Source: CAVZCK01 sp963773735
GTDB lineage: Bacteria; Pseudomonadota; Alphaproteobacteria; Rhizobiales; Rhodomicrobiaceae
Length of the DNA: 64,000 nucleotides
Assembly: GCA_963773735.1 (NCBI GenBank)
Contig: CAVZCK010000020.1
Span: 62,001-126,000, forward strand
Direction: 5' to 3'
Shown here: positions 55,981 through 64,000 of the stretch, piece by piece
Layout of the letters: every line of letters starts with the position of its first letter
How positions within the stretch are numbered: position 1 is the stretch's first letter
Position numbers and translations under genes: made by a program
Notes under the pieces: generated by a model
Database searches by the model: none
Told to the model about the DNA's origin: nothing
The model's input: the letters and a program-made list of their open reading frames with translations, nothing else

Positions 55981-57782
55981 ATGAGCGATCATCCGTTCCG
56001 CGGGAAGCATCTGGGCGCTCCGGACTCTGATGCCACGGGCGATGCCGGGACGACGCACGTTCTATTCGCGCCTGCGGGCGAAGTCGCGGCACTCAAGGCC
56101 GAAGCCGGCGAATTGCTCTCATGGGATTTGACCGCCCGCCAGCTTTGCGACCTCGAGCTGCTTATGAATGGCGGCTTTGCGCCGCTGACCGGCTTTCTCG
56201 GCGAGGCCGATTATGACCGGGTCGTCGAGGAGATGCGCCTCGCCTCAGCTGCGCTCTGGCCGATCCCGGTGACGCTGGACGTCAATGCCGATTTTGCCGG
56301 CAAGCTGAAGACCGGCCAGCGTATCGCGCTGCGGGATCCCGAAAATGTCGCCCTCGCCATTCTCGAAGTCCAGTCGATCTGGCGGCCGGACAAGGCGCGC
56401 GAGGCCGTCAAGGTTTTCGGCGCCGACGATCCCGCCCACCCTGCCGTGCGCTATCTGCACGACAAGGCGGGCAGCCATTATATCGGCGGCAGGGTGATTG
56501 GCCTGCAGGCGCCGCAACCATTATGATTTCCGCGACTGCCGCCACTCGCCCGCGCAGCTCAAGATGCTGTTCCGGGAGCAGGGCTGGGAGAAGGTCGTCG
56601 CCTTCCAGACCCGCAATCCGCTGCACCGCGCCCATCTGGAGCTGACGCTACGGGCGTGCCAGCAGGTGGGCGGCAATCTCCTCATTCATCCGGTCGTCGG
56701 CATGACCAAGCCAGGCGACGTCGACCATTTTACCCGTGTGCGCTGCTATGAGGCGCTGTTGCCGCATTACCCGGACGGCAAGGCCACGCTCAGCCTCTTG
56801 CCGCTCGCCATGCGCATGGCCGGGCCGCGCGAGGCGCTGTGGCACGCCCTGATCCGCCGCAACTATGGCTGCACGCATCTGATCGTCGGCCGCGATCATG
56901 CCGGGCCGGGCAATAACAGCATCGGCGAGCCGTTTTGCGGGCCTTATGACGCGCAGGATATGGTGAAGCTGCATGAGGCGGAGATCGGCATCGAAATGGT
57001 GCCGTTTAAAGAGATGGTTTATTTGCAGAACCGCCACCACTATGCTCCGGCCGATGAGATCCAGCCGGGCGAGGCGATCCTCAACCTGTCGGGCACCGAG
57101 CTGCGCCGCCGCCTTCAGGAAGGCGAGGAGATCCCGGAATGGTTCTCCTTCCCGAGCGTGATCGCCGAACTGCGCCGCACCCATCCGGCGCGCGAGCGCC
57201 AGGGCTTCACGGTGTTTTTCACCGGCCTCTCCGGCGCCGGCAAGTCGACCATCGCCAATGCGCTGATGGCCAAGCTGATGCAGATCGGCGGTCGGCCCCT
57301 GACACTGCTCGACGGCGACGTCGTCCGCAAGCATCTCTCATCGGAGCTGGGCTTCTCCAAGCAGCACCGCAACATCAATATCCTGCGCATCGGCTATGTG
57401 GCCTCGGAAATCACCAAGAATGGCGGCATCGCCATTTGCGCGCCGATCGCGCCTTACGCCGCGACGCGCCACGAGGTCCGCGAGATGATCGAGCCGTTTG
57501 GCGGCTTCATCGAGGTCTATATCGCCACGCCACTTGCCGAATGCGAGCGCCGCGACCGTAAGGGGCTCTATAAGCTCGCGCGCGCAAGGCAAGCTCAAGC
57601 AGTTCACCGGCATCGATGATCCCTATGAGGCCCCGGAGGCACCTGAGGTCACGATCGAGACGCTGCATCAGTCGCCGGACCAGGCGGCAGACGCCATTCT
57701 GGCGAAGATCACCGAGATGGGGCTGATCGCGCGCAAGGGGCTGCATGAGAAACGCGCTGAGCGGCTCGCCATTTCGGCCTGA
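55981..57782 (+). CDS. sat: Bifunctional sulfate adenylyltransferase / APS kinase (two frameshifts)
   Basis: About 600 residues in the ATP-sulfurylase-plus-CysC order. The N-terminal Sat part has LLMNGGFAPLTGFLGEADYDRVVEEMRL. After a break near 56516 (extra C) it continues HYDFRDCRHSPAQLKMLFREQGW, FQTRNPLHRAHLEL (active-site QxRNPxHxxH) and IVGRDHAGPG. The APS kinase part has P-loop FTGLSGAGKST and LDGDVVRKHLSSELGFSK. After a second break near 57585 it ends GKLKQFTGIDDPYEAPEAPE. It activates sulfate to PAPS for cysteine synthesis or sulfation. Confidence 0.92.
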
Positions 57783-57801
57783 TCGGCGCCATGACGGCCG
57801 G

Positions 57802-58362
57802 CTACCCCGCCGCCCGATCTTCCGCGACAATGTCCCCGGCGGCTATCGACTTCAGCCTGGCAGCAAGCTTTTCCGCCGGCGGCGAATAGACGAAGCCGAA
57901 TGACACCGCGCCGTCCTTGCCGTGCGTGGCATGATGCAGCCGGTGCGCCTGATAGACCCGGCGCAGATAGCCGTTTCGCGGCACGAAGCCGTGCTCGACG
58001 CGCCGATGGACCAGCACGTCGTGAATGAGGAAATAGACGAGCCCGTAGGCGGTCATGCCGAGGCCCGCCCAGAAGAACCGCCCGTCATAGAGCGTGCCGG
58101 CGATCATCAGCCCCATCGAGAAGACGGTGAAGAAGACACCGAACAGATCGTTGAGCTCGAACCAGCTTTGGCGCGGCCGGTGGTGGGACTCGTGCAGCAC
58201 CCAGAGGAAGCCGTGCATGACATATTTGTGCAAGGCCCAGGCAACGCCCTCCATGCCGATGAAGACGGCCAGGAAAATGCTCAAGCTGATCGACCAGTCG
58301 GGCAATTCGGAGTCTCTATGATCTCTTCTTGCGGCCGGTCGCGTCAGGCGATCTGCCGCCAC
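57802..58362 (-). CDS. crtZ: Beta-carotene hydroxylase CrtZ
   Basis: A 186-residue membrane di-iron hydroxylase of the fatty-acid-hydroxylase superfamily. The His clusters are HKYVMHGFLWVLHESHH, HDVLVHRR and YQAHRLHHA. It adds 3-hydroxyls to beta-ionone rings to give zeaxanthin. It overlaps crtE by 19 bases on the same strand. The first roughly 25 residues are polar and the true start may be internal. Confidence 0.9.
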   Translation of the reverse strand: MAADRLTRPAARRDHRDSELPDWSISLSIFLAVFIGMEGVAWALHKYVMHGFLWVLHESHHRPRQSWFELNDLFGVFFTVFSMGLMIAGTLYDGRFFWAGLGMTAYGLVYFLIHDVLVHRRVEHGFVPRNGYLRRVYQAHRLHHATHGKDGAVSFGFVYSPPAEKLAARLKSIAAGDIVAEDRAAG

Positions 58363-59264
58363 CTTCCTCTTAGCTTATTTTCGAGGCCCGCGATCAGGCC
58401 CAGGGCGAAATGTCTCAGCTCGGTCTCATCGCCGCCGCTATCCGCGATCAATTGCGAGGCTTCCTCGATATAGAGCTGCGCCTCGCGGCCGGCGGCTTCA
58501 AGGCCGATGGTCAGCACGAGCGACGGCCGGCCGCAATCCTGCTCAACATCCTTGCCGGCGCTTTCCCGGCTGCCGGTCGCATCGAGAAGATCGTCGAGAA
58601 TCTGAAAGGCAAGACCCAGCTTCAGACCGAAGTCGCGCATCAGGCCGATCTGCTCCGCATCGGCCATCACCGCCACCGCGCCCATTTCGGCCGCAGCCGA
58701 GAACAAGGCGGCCGTCTTGCGGGCATGGACGAGCGCGACATCGTCTTTCGTCGCGATCTCCGGCGACCATTTCAAATCCTGCTCCTGTCCGGCGACCAGG
58801 CCCTCCGAGCCGACCGAACGGCTGAGGATTTGCGAAAGCCGCACGCGGATCGCGGCGCTCAGCGCCTCATCCTCGGCGATGACGCCGAAGGCCCAATTCA
58901 GCAGCGCGATAGCCGCCAGCATCGCCGTCGCCTGGCCATAGACCTGGTGGTTGGCCGGCAAGCCGCGCCTGAGCGAGGCATTATCCATCGCCGGCAAATC
59001 ATCGAGGATCAGCGAAGCGGCATGGACCATTTCGAGCGCGCAAGCCGGCGTCAGCGCGGGTGCATCGCTGCCGCCGAGATGACGCGCGGCAAACAGGGCG
59101 AGCAGCGCGCGGACACGCTTGGCGGGCGCCCGGAGCGTGTGGCGCATTGACCGATGGAGATCGGCTGGAGCTTGCCGCGGCGGCGGGATCAAAACATCAA
59201 GCCGCGTTTCGACGGATTGGCGCAGCTCTTGCGAGAGTTGTCTCAAATTCTCATTGCTCAGCAT
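58344..59264 (-). CDS. crtE: Geranylgeranyl diphosphate synthase
   Basis: A 306-residue trans-prenyltransferase with the first Asp-rich motif DDLPAMD and second DDLLD. It also has KRVRALL and the ILDDLLDATG region, typical of CrtE. It supplies C20 precursor to the carotenoid pathway. It is divergent from fni across about 230 bases. Confidence 0.9.
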   Translation of the reverse strand: MLSNENLRQLSQELRQSVETRLDVLIPPPRQAPADLHRSMRHTLRAPAKRVRALLALFAARHLGGSDAPALTPACALEMVHAASLILDDLPAMDNASLRRGLPANHQVYGQATAMLAAIALLNWAFGVIAEDEALSAAIRVRLSQILSRSVGSEGLVAGQEQDLKWSPEIATKDDVALVHARKTAALFSAAAEMGAVAVMADAEQIGLMRDFGLKLGLAFQILDDLLDATGSRESAGKDVEQDCGRPSLVLTIGLEAAGREAQLYIEEASQLIADSGGDETELRHFALGLIAGLENKLRGRWRQIA

Positions 59265-59491
59265 TGAGCAAGCTCACGGTCCGTTGCGGTGTCCTCCAGA
59301 TTTTCCTTCTTACGACGAGGATTTTTGCCGGACCAGCGGCTTCGACGACAATAATCCTTTTTGCGCACTGTTTTTGAAATAAAGATCACGCAACGAGCCG
59401 AAACCTGTTCCCGCGAAGCTTCATCATTTGGTTCCTTTCAAATTTAGCTTTACGCTGCCTTCTTCGCAGTGCGCAATGGAAAAGGAAATTC

Positions 59492-60511
59492 ATGTCCGAT
59501 TTGCTGCGGCGCAAGACCGAACATCTGGACGTCGTACTTGCCCAAAATGTGCGCACATTGCCGAGCACCGGCTTTGAGACGGTGCGGTTCGAGCATGTCG
59601 CGTTGCCGGAGCTTGACCTCGATGAGATCGACCTGAGCACGGAGTTTCTCGGCCGGCGGATGCGGGCGCCGTTCCTGATCAGCTCGATGACCGGCGGACC
59701 GGAGAAGGCGGCGGCGATCAATGAGAATCTGGCGCGTGCCGCTGGCCAGCTCGGCATTGCCTTCGCCGTCGGCTCGCAGCGCGTCGCGATCGAGGAGGCG
59801 GGCGCCTCAGGCTTCGGGCCAGAGCTGCGCGGCTTCATCGGCGAGATGCCGCTCATCTCGAATTTCGGCGCGGCGCAACTGGCGCGCCCGGATGGCACCG
59901 ACATGGCCCGGCGCGCGGTCGACATGATCGGCGCCGACGCGCTCATCATTCATCTCAATCCGCTGCAGGAAGCGGTGCAGCCGGGCGGCGACCGCAACTG
60001 GTCGGGACTGCTGGCAAGGCTCGAAGCGCTCACGAAAGCCATCCCGTGCCAGTGATTGCGAAAGAGGTCGGCTCCGGCATTTCCGGGCGGCTGGCGAAAC
60101 GGCTCTGGGAGGCCGGCGTCAGGATCATCGACGTTGCCGGCGCTGGCGGCACGAGCTGGGCCGCCGTCGAGGCGGGCCGCGCGCCGAACGACCGCCTCAG
60201 GGCCATCGCCGAGACCTTTCGCGATTGGGGCATTCCAACCGCCCGCGCCGTCGCCGATGTCCGCGCTGCGTGTCCGCAGGCCGTGGTCATCGCCTCGGGC
60301 GGCATTCGCACCGGGCTCGACGCCGCCAAGGCCGTCAGGCTCGGCGCCGACCTTGCCGCGCAAGCCGCGGGCGTGCTGCCGGCCGCGCTCGAAAGCGTCG
60401 ATGCCGTCGATGGCGCATTTCGAGGACCGGATCGCGGAGCTCAGGATTGCGTGCTTCTGCACCGGCAGCCGGACACTGGCCGATCTGCGGCAGGCGCCGC
60501 TCCTGCCCTGA
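59492..60511 (+). CDS. fni: Type 2 isopentenyl-diphosphate delta-isomerase (two frameshifts)
   Basis: A FMN- and NADPH-dependent isomerase of IPP and DMAPP. It begins MSDLLRRKTEHLDVVLAQNV. MRAPFLISSMTGG, AFAVGSQRVAIE and LIIHLNPLQEAVQPGGDRNW are family motifs. After a break near 60048 it continues PVIAKEVGSGIS, VAGAGGTSWAAVE, IASGGIRTGLDAAK. After another near 60415 it ends EDRIAELRIACFCTGSRTLADLRQAPLLP. It is coupled to crtI and fits a carotenoid cluster. Confidence 0.92.
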
Positions 60512-60521
60512 GGAATCGGCG

Positions 60522-62051
60522 ATGCTGAAGACGGTCACGGATCAAAACGCCGCCACGCAGTTCTGCGCGCGCTCCTCATGCCGTCGTCATCGGCGGCGGC
60601 CTCGGCGGCATGGCCGCGGCACTGCGGCTGCGCGCCAAGGGCTATCGGGTGACGCTGTTCGAGCGCTTGGGGATGCTCGGCGGGCGCGCACAGGTTCTCA
60701 GCCGCGACGGATTTCGCTACGACGCCGGCCCGACCGTGATCACCGCGCATTTTCTCTTCGAGGAATTGTTCGAGCTGTTCGGCCGGCGGATGGGGGATTA
60801 CCTCACGCTGGTGCCGCTAGCCCCCTGGTACCGCTTCCGCTTTCCGGACGGTGACAGCTTCGATTATGGCGGCACGATCGAGGACACGCTCGCCGAGATC
60901 CGCCGCATCGAGCCGGCCGATTGCGACGGCTATTTGCGGCTGCTCGCCCATTCCGAGCGATTGTTCAACAAGGGCTTCATCGGCCTTGCCGACCAGCCCT
61001 TCCACAATCTCGGCACCATGCTCGCCCAGGCGCCCGCTCTGGTGAGGCTCGGCGCCTATCGCAGCGTCTGGCAGATGATCTCGAAATTTCTGAAAAGCCC
61101 TAAGCTGCGCCAGGCCTTTTCGATCCAGCCGCTGCTCGTCGGCGGCAGCCCTTTCGATACCACCAGCATTTACGGACTTATCCATTATCTGGAGCGTAAA
61201 TGGGCGGTCTATTTCGCCATGGGCGGCACCGGCGGGCTGATGGCGGGAATCGCTAAGCTGATAGAGGAGGTCGGCATCCGAAATCCGCCTCGGCGAGACC
61301 GATGTCGCGGGTGACGCTCAGCGGTCGCAGGGCGACCGGCGTGACACTGGAAAGCGGGGCGAGCATTCCCGCCGATATCGTGATCTCGAATGCCGATCCG
61401 ATGCATCTGTTCACGCAAATGCTGCCCAGGGAAAAACTGACGCCAGCGGCAAAGCTGAAGTTGCGCACGGCGCGGCTGTCGATGGGGCTGTTCCTGGTCT
61501 ATTTCGGCACGCGGCGGCAATATCCGGACGTTGCTCATCACACCATCTGGCTCGGCGAACGCTTCCGCGAATTGCTGGATGATATTTTCAAGCACGGCCG
61601 TCTGGCAGAGGATTTCTCGCTCTATATTCACCGGCCGACGGCAACCGATCCGAGCTTTGCGCCCGCAGGCTGCGACAGCTTTTACGCGCTTTGCCCGGTG
61701 CCCAATCTCAATGCGGCGATCGATTGGCGGGAAGAGGCGCCGCGCCTGCGCAATCGCATCGTCGAGGCACTCGACTCCACGATCCTTCCGGGCCTGCGCG
61801 AGACGATTACCGCTGAGCTGATCCTGACTCCGGCCGATTTCAAGGAGCAGTATCTCAGCTATCAGGGCAGCGGCTTCTCCATCGCGCCCTATTTCACCCA
61901 GAGTGCCTGGTTCCGCTTCCACAATCGCGCCGAGGGCATCGAGGGCCTCTATCTGACCGGCGCCGGCACGCATCCGGGCGCGGGAATGCCGGGGGTGCTG
62001 TGCTCGGCTAAGGTGATCGACCACCTCATTCCCGCTGCGGAGGTGGCTTAG
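60522..62051 (+). CDS. crtI: Phytoene desaturase CrtI-like (about three frameshifts)
   Basis: Starts MLKTVTDQNAATQF and, after a break near 60580, gives the dinucleotide loop AVVIGGGLGGMAAALRLRAKGYRVTLFE and GGRAQVL. Family segments include FSIQPLLVGGSPFDTTSIY and a restored IRLGETDV stretch near 61280. The C-terminal part has SYQGSGFSIAP and GLYLTGAGTHPGAGMPGVLCSAKV, the CrtI signature. It desaturates phytoene to lycopene or a less unsaturated product. Phytoene synthase (crtB) is not in the window. Confidence 0.86.
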
Positions 62052-62211
62052 GCGGATTGCGCTCCGGCGGCGTCTTGGGCGGATTCGTCTGTGAGCCGGC
62101 GTCCGTTTCCTCACGCCGTCCCTGCTGTCGAAAGAGCCGAGCGTGCGCCGTTTTCAAACTCTCGCGGATACGGCGGATCACCACCTCGTGACTGGACCAG
62201 TTCCAAGCCAT
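62026..62211 (-). CDS. Small Pro/Arg-rich protein, uncertain
   Basis: A 61-residue frame that starts 15 bases after the next gene's stop and overlaps the crtI end by 26 bases. Its C-terminus is Pro/Glu/Lys-rich (NPPKTPPERNPPKPPPQRE). No domain is recognised. It could be a genuine second gene of a small operon with its upstream neighbour or a chance frame. Confidence 0.35.
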   Translation of the reverse strand: MAWNWSSHEVVIRRIRESLKTAHARLFRQQGRREETDAGSQTNPPKTPPERNPPKPPPQRE

Positions 62212-62226
62212 AGCGGCGGTCGAGCG

Positions 62227-62490
62227 TCACGTTTTCGGATCGCCGCAGGAGCGCTTGACGAAGGTCACCGCACCCGGGACACGCGTCAGTCTTGCGACCG
62301 CGTCGATATAGGCGATCAGCAACTCGGCCTCGATCCGGACGGGGTTGCGCGCGCCCGTCTGGCCGATGAATTCCTGGAGCCGTAACCGGGCTTCCCTCAG
62401 CGCAACGAGCAGCGGCCTGTAGTCGAACTCGGTCGGGGACGGATGGGCGAAGGGATCCGGCTCTTCCGGTGTCTCGGGAGGTTCGACCAT
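62227..62490 (-). CDS. Unknown 87-residue protein
   Basis: Begins MVEPPETPEEPDPFAHPSP with a Pro/Glu-rich leader, then an amphipathic helical segment (LLVALREARLRLQEFIGQTGARNPVRIEAELLIAYIDAVARLTRVPG). No Cys motif (one Cys near the end), no membrane segment. The ATG at 62490 is preferred over an upstream frame start at 62586. Convergent with crtI. Confidence 0.5.
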   Translation of the reverse strand: MVEPPETPEEPDPFAHPSPTEFDYRPLLVALREARLRLQEFIGQTGARNPVRIEAELLIAYIDAVARLTRVPGAVTFVKRSCGDPKT

Positions 62491-62855
62491 GTTACGCAAA
62501 CTCGTTTGTTCGCTTTTTGTTCTTACATGAAATTGCGTTTGCGTCAAGCCCGGACGATCCGGCGCCTCAATTGGTGCAACAATCAATAGTTTCGCAACTT
62601 CCGGTTTTAATATTTACAGAAACCACCACGAGCAATCAGATAAAGTTGTAAATTCGCAACGCAGGTGAGAAAGAACCCCAGCGAATTTCACCATATACGT
62701 AATCCATCTACTCGATTTTCTCAGGTCGAACGGTATCCATAATCTTGAAGTTGCCTGATGCGTGTTCGTAATGAGACTTTTTTGCGTTCTGGCTCGAATG
62801 TGGACGCAGATTTCAATGGGAAAACTTTGATTCAGGGCATTGAGGGAGTATACCT
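62491..62855. other. AT-rich leader upstream of the autotransporter gene
   Basis: About 365 bases without recognised genes, AT-richer than the flanks. The ribosome site GAGGGAG lies before the adhesin ATG. No clear promoter boxes or repeats stand out. Confidence 0.4.
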
Positions 62856-64000
62856 ATGACCTTTTCGAAAGCGAGATTGCTGAACTCTACAGTTCTCATA
62901 GCATTGACGGCGTTGGTGGCGTCGTTTTCTCCAACGAGCGTATTTGCTCAAGCGACGTGTATTACGCATGTAAATTCGCAGACCGGAGATACTGATCTGG
63001 GGCCGACGGTATTGGGACTAACGGTCGTTACCAACGATCCTCACCATCATACGATCGGATCGAGCAACAGCGGGGCCAGCGCCAGCCAGTCTGGAGATTT
63101 CGGTTGCGCGCCGAATGCGACCGCGAATGGCCCGAACGCTACGGCAATCGGCGATAGCGCCAATGCGAATGGGGAGAATTCGACATCGGTTGGCGCGGCC
63201 GCTGGCGCTGGTTCAAGCGGGGCAGGAAATACCGCCTTCGGTTTTGGCGCTGGGCAGAACGTTCAGGGCGACGGCAATACTGCCGTCGGCGATCCGACGG
63301 GCACGAATGTCACCGGAAACAATAACAGCGCCTTCGGCAATAATTCCGGAAATAGCGTCACGGGCGACAACAACAGCGCTTCCGGCAACAATTCCGGCAA
63401 TAATGTGCTCGGCAGCAGCAATGTCGCGGTCGGCGACAACTCCGGCAACAATATATCGGCATCCGACACTATCGCGGTTGGCACAAACGCAAATGGCGGT
63501 ACGACCAAGTCTATCGCTATCGGTTCCAATTCGACGGTCAGTGCGGGCAGTGCCTCCTTCAATGATGGGGGCATAGCAATTGGTGGCGACGTGAATAACG
63601 ACGGACAAGGTGCGTTTGCCCGTGGCCCGCGGTCGATCGCGATCGGCAGCGACGCGGTTGCGGATCCAGAGATAAACAACCCAGGCGCAGGTGATGGTCT
63701 TGCGACAGCAATCGGAGGCCGGGCCGAGGCGCGAAATGGACGCGCGACGGCCATTGGCGCCGATGCGCTTGCGACCGGGGGCAGGACAACCGCAATCGGC
63801 AACCAAGCGCGCGCAAGCGGCTCCGGGTCTGTGGCCGTCGGCGACAATGCGCAGACGGGATTTCCAATACAGAACGGAGGCGTTCCGAATGCGGTTGCGG
63901 TTGGTAGAAATACGAAAGCCCTTGCCGCTGGCTCCGTCGCCATCGGGGCTGACAGCACAGCGACATCGGCCGACCCCAATAGTGGTGGCGCCGTTGCTCG
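62856..64000 (+). CDS. Trimeric autotransporter adhesin, head domain (3' partial)
   Basis: ATG 62856 opens a frame without a stop to the window end (381 codons). Residues 1-33 are a signal peptide (MTFSKARLLNSTVLIALTAL ... VFAQA). The rest is built from short YadA/Hep_Hag head repeats of the form xxxAIGxxAxAxGxxSxAxG. Examples are NATAIGDSANANGENS, IAIGSDAVADPE, ATAIGADALATGGRTTAIGNQARASGSGSVAVGDNA. A central block is Asn/Gly/Ser-rich (NNNSAFGNNSGN). Such proteins trimerise at the surface through a C-terminal membrane anchor, which would lie beyond the window. The base composition is less GC-rich than neighbours. Confidence 0.85.
   Translation, partial: MTFSKARLLNSTVLIALTALVASFSPTSVFAQATCITHVNSQTGDTDLGPTVLGLTVVTNDPHHHTIGSSNSGASASQSGDFGCAPNATANGPNATAIGDSANANGENSTSVGAAAGAGSSGAGNTAFGFGAGQNVQGDGNTAVGDPTGTNVTGNNNSAFGNNSGNSVTGDNNSASGNNSGNNVLGSSNVAVGDNSGNNISASDTIAVGTNANGGTTKSIAIGSNSTVSAGSASFNDGGIAIGGDVNNDGQGAFARGPRSIAIGSDAVADPEINNPGAGDGLATAIGGRAEARNGRATAIGADALATGGRTTAIGNQARASGSGSVAVGDNAQTGFPIQNGGVPNAVAVGRNTKALAAGSVAIGADSTATSADPNSGGAVA

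Overview
The window is about 64 kb of GC-rich alphaproteobacterial chromosome. Gene content (obgE, fni, sat/cysC fusion, NicO plus DUF1007, HupE, paired L,D-transpeptidases) and the intergenic palindromes fit the order Hyphomicrobiales. A Beijerinckiaceae-like or methylotroph-related host is my best guess from memory of where this hydrogenase type occurs, and it is not proven here.

Layout. 0-14.5 kb is housekeeping: pgeF (cut by the window edge), a broken lipoprotein gene, prs, rplY, pth, ychF, psd, an ATM1-type ABC exporter, mutT, argJ, a parvulin and secA. 14.6-34.5 kb is the centrepiece. Two single-domain globin genes are followed by a sigma-54 activator, a coupled small zinc-ribbon protein, and then a plus-strand group 1h ('actinobacterial-type', high-affinity) [NiFe]-hydrogenase cluster. 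Its order is hhyS, hhyL, two Cys-motif paralogues, maturation protease, a small unknown, a TPR protein, two tiny membrane proteins, a NifU-Rieske fusion, an NHL propeller, hypF, hypC, a SIS-domain isomerase, hypD, hypE, hupE, hypA and hypB. A textbook -24/-12 promoter lies just before hhyS.

34.5-46 kb holds an unknown exported protein, a periplasmic solute-binding protein, an AsmA-like protein, acetoacetyl-CoA synthetase, an M20 deacylase, RlpA and obgE. 45.8-54 kb holds a nicotianamine-synthase-like gene, the SRP RNA, a LysE exporter, a peroxiredoxin remnant, a fused indolepyruvate ferredoxin oxidoreductase, a haloacid dehalogenase, and a NicO plus DUF1007 nickel/cobalt module. 54-64 kb holds two L,D-transpeptidases, sat/cysC, a carotenoid cluster (crtZ, crtE, fni, crtI), two small unknowns and the start of a trimeric autotransporter adhesin that runs off the window.

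How it fits together. HypA-F, the protease and HupE supply and insert nickel and the Fe(CN)2CO centre into HhyL. The Cys-motif paralogues, the NifU-Rieske protein and the two small membrane proteins are candidates for carrying electrons from HhyS to the respiratory chain. The sigma-54 activator probably switches on the operon through the promoter at 18384-18399.

Quality warning. Many conserved genes are split by single-base shifts, mostly +1 and often in short G/C runs, clustered at 1.2, 29-33, 40-52 and 56-61 kb. Removing one base restores the family sequence in case after case, so I treat most as sequence errors and annotate the whole gene.
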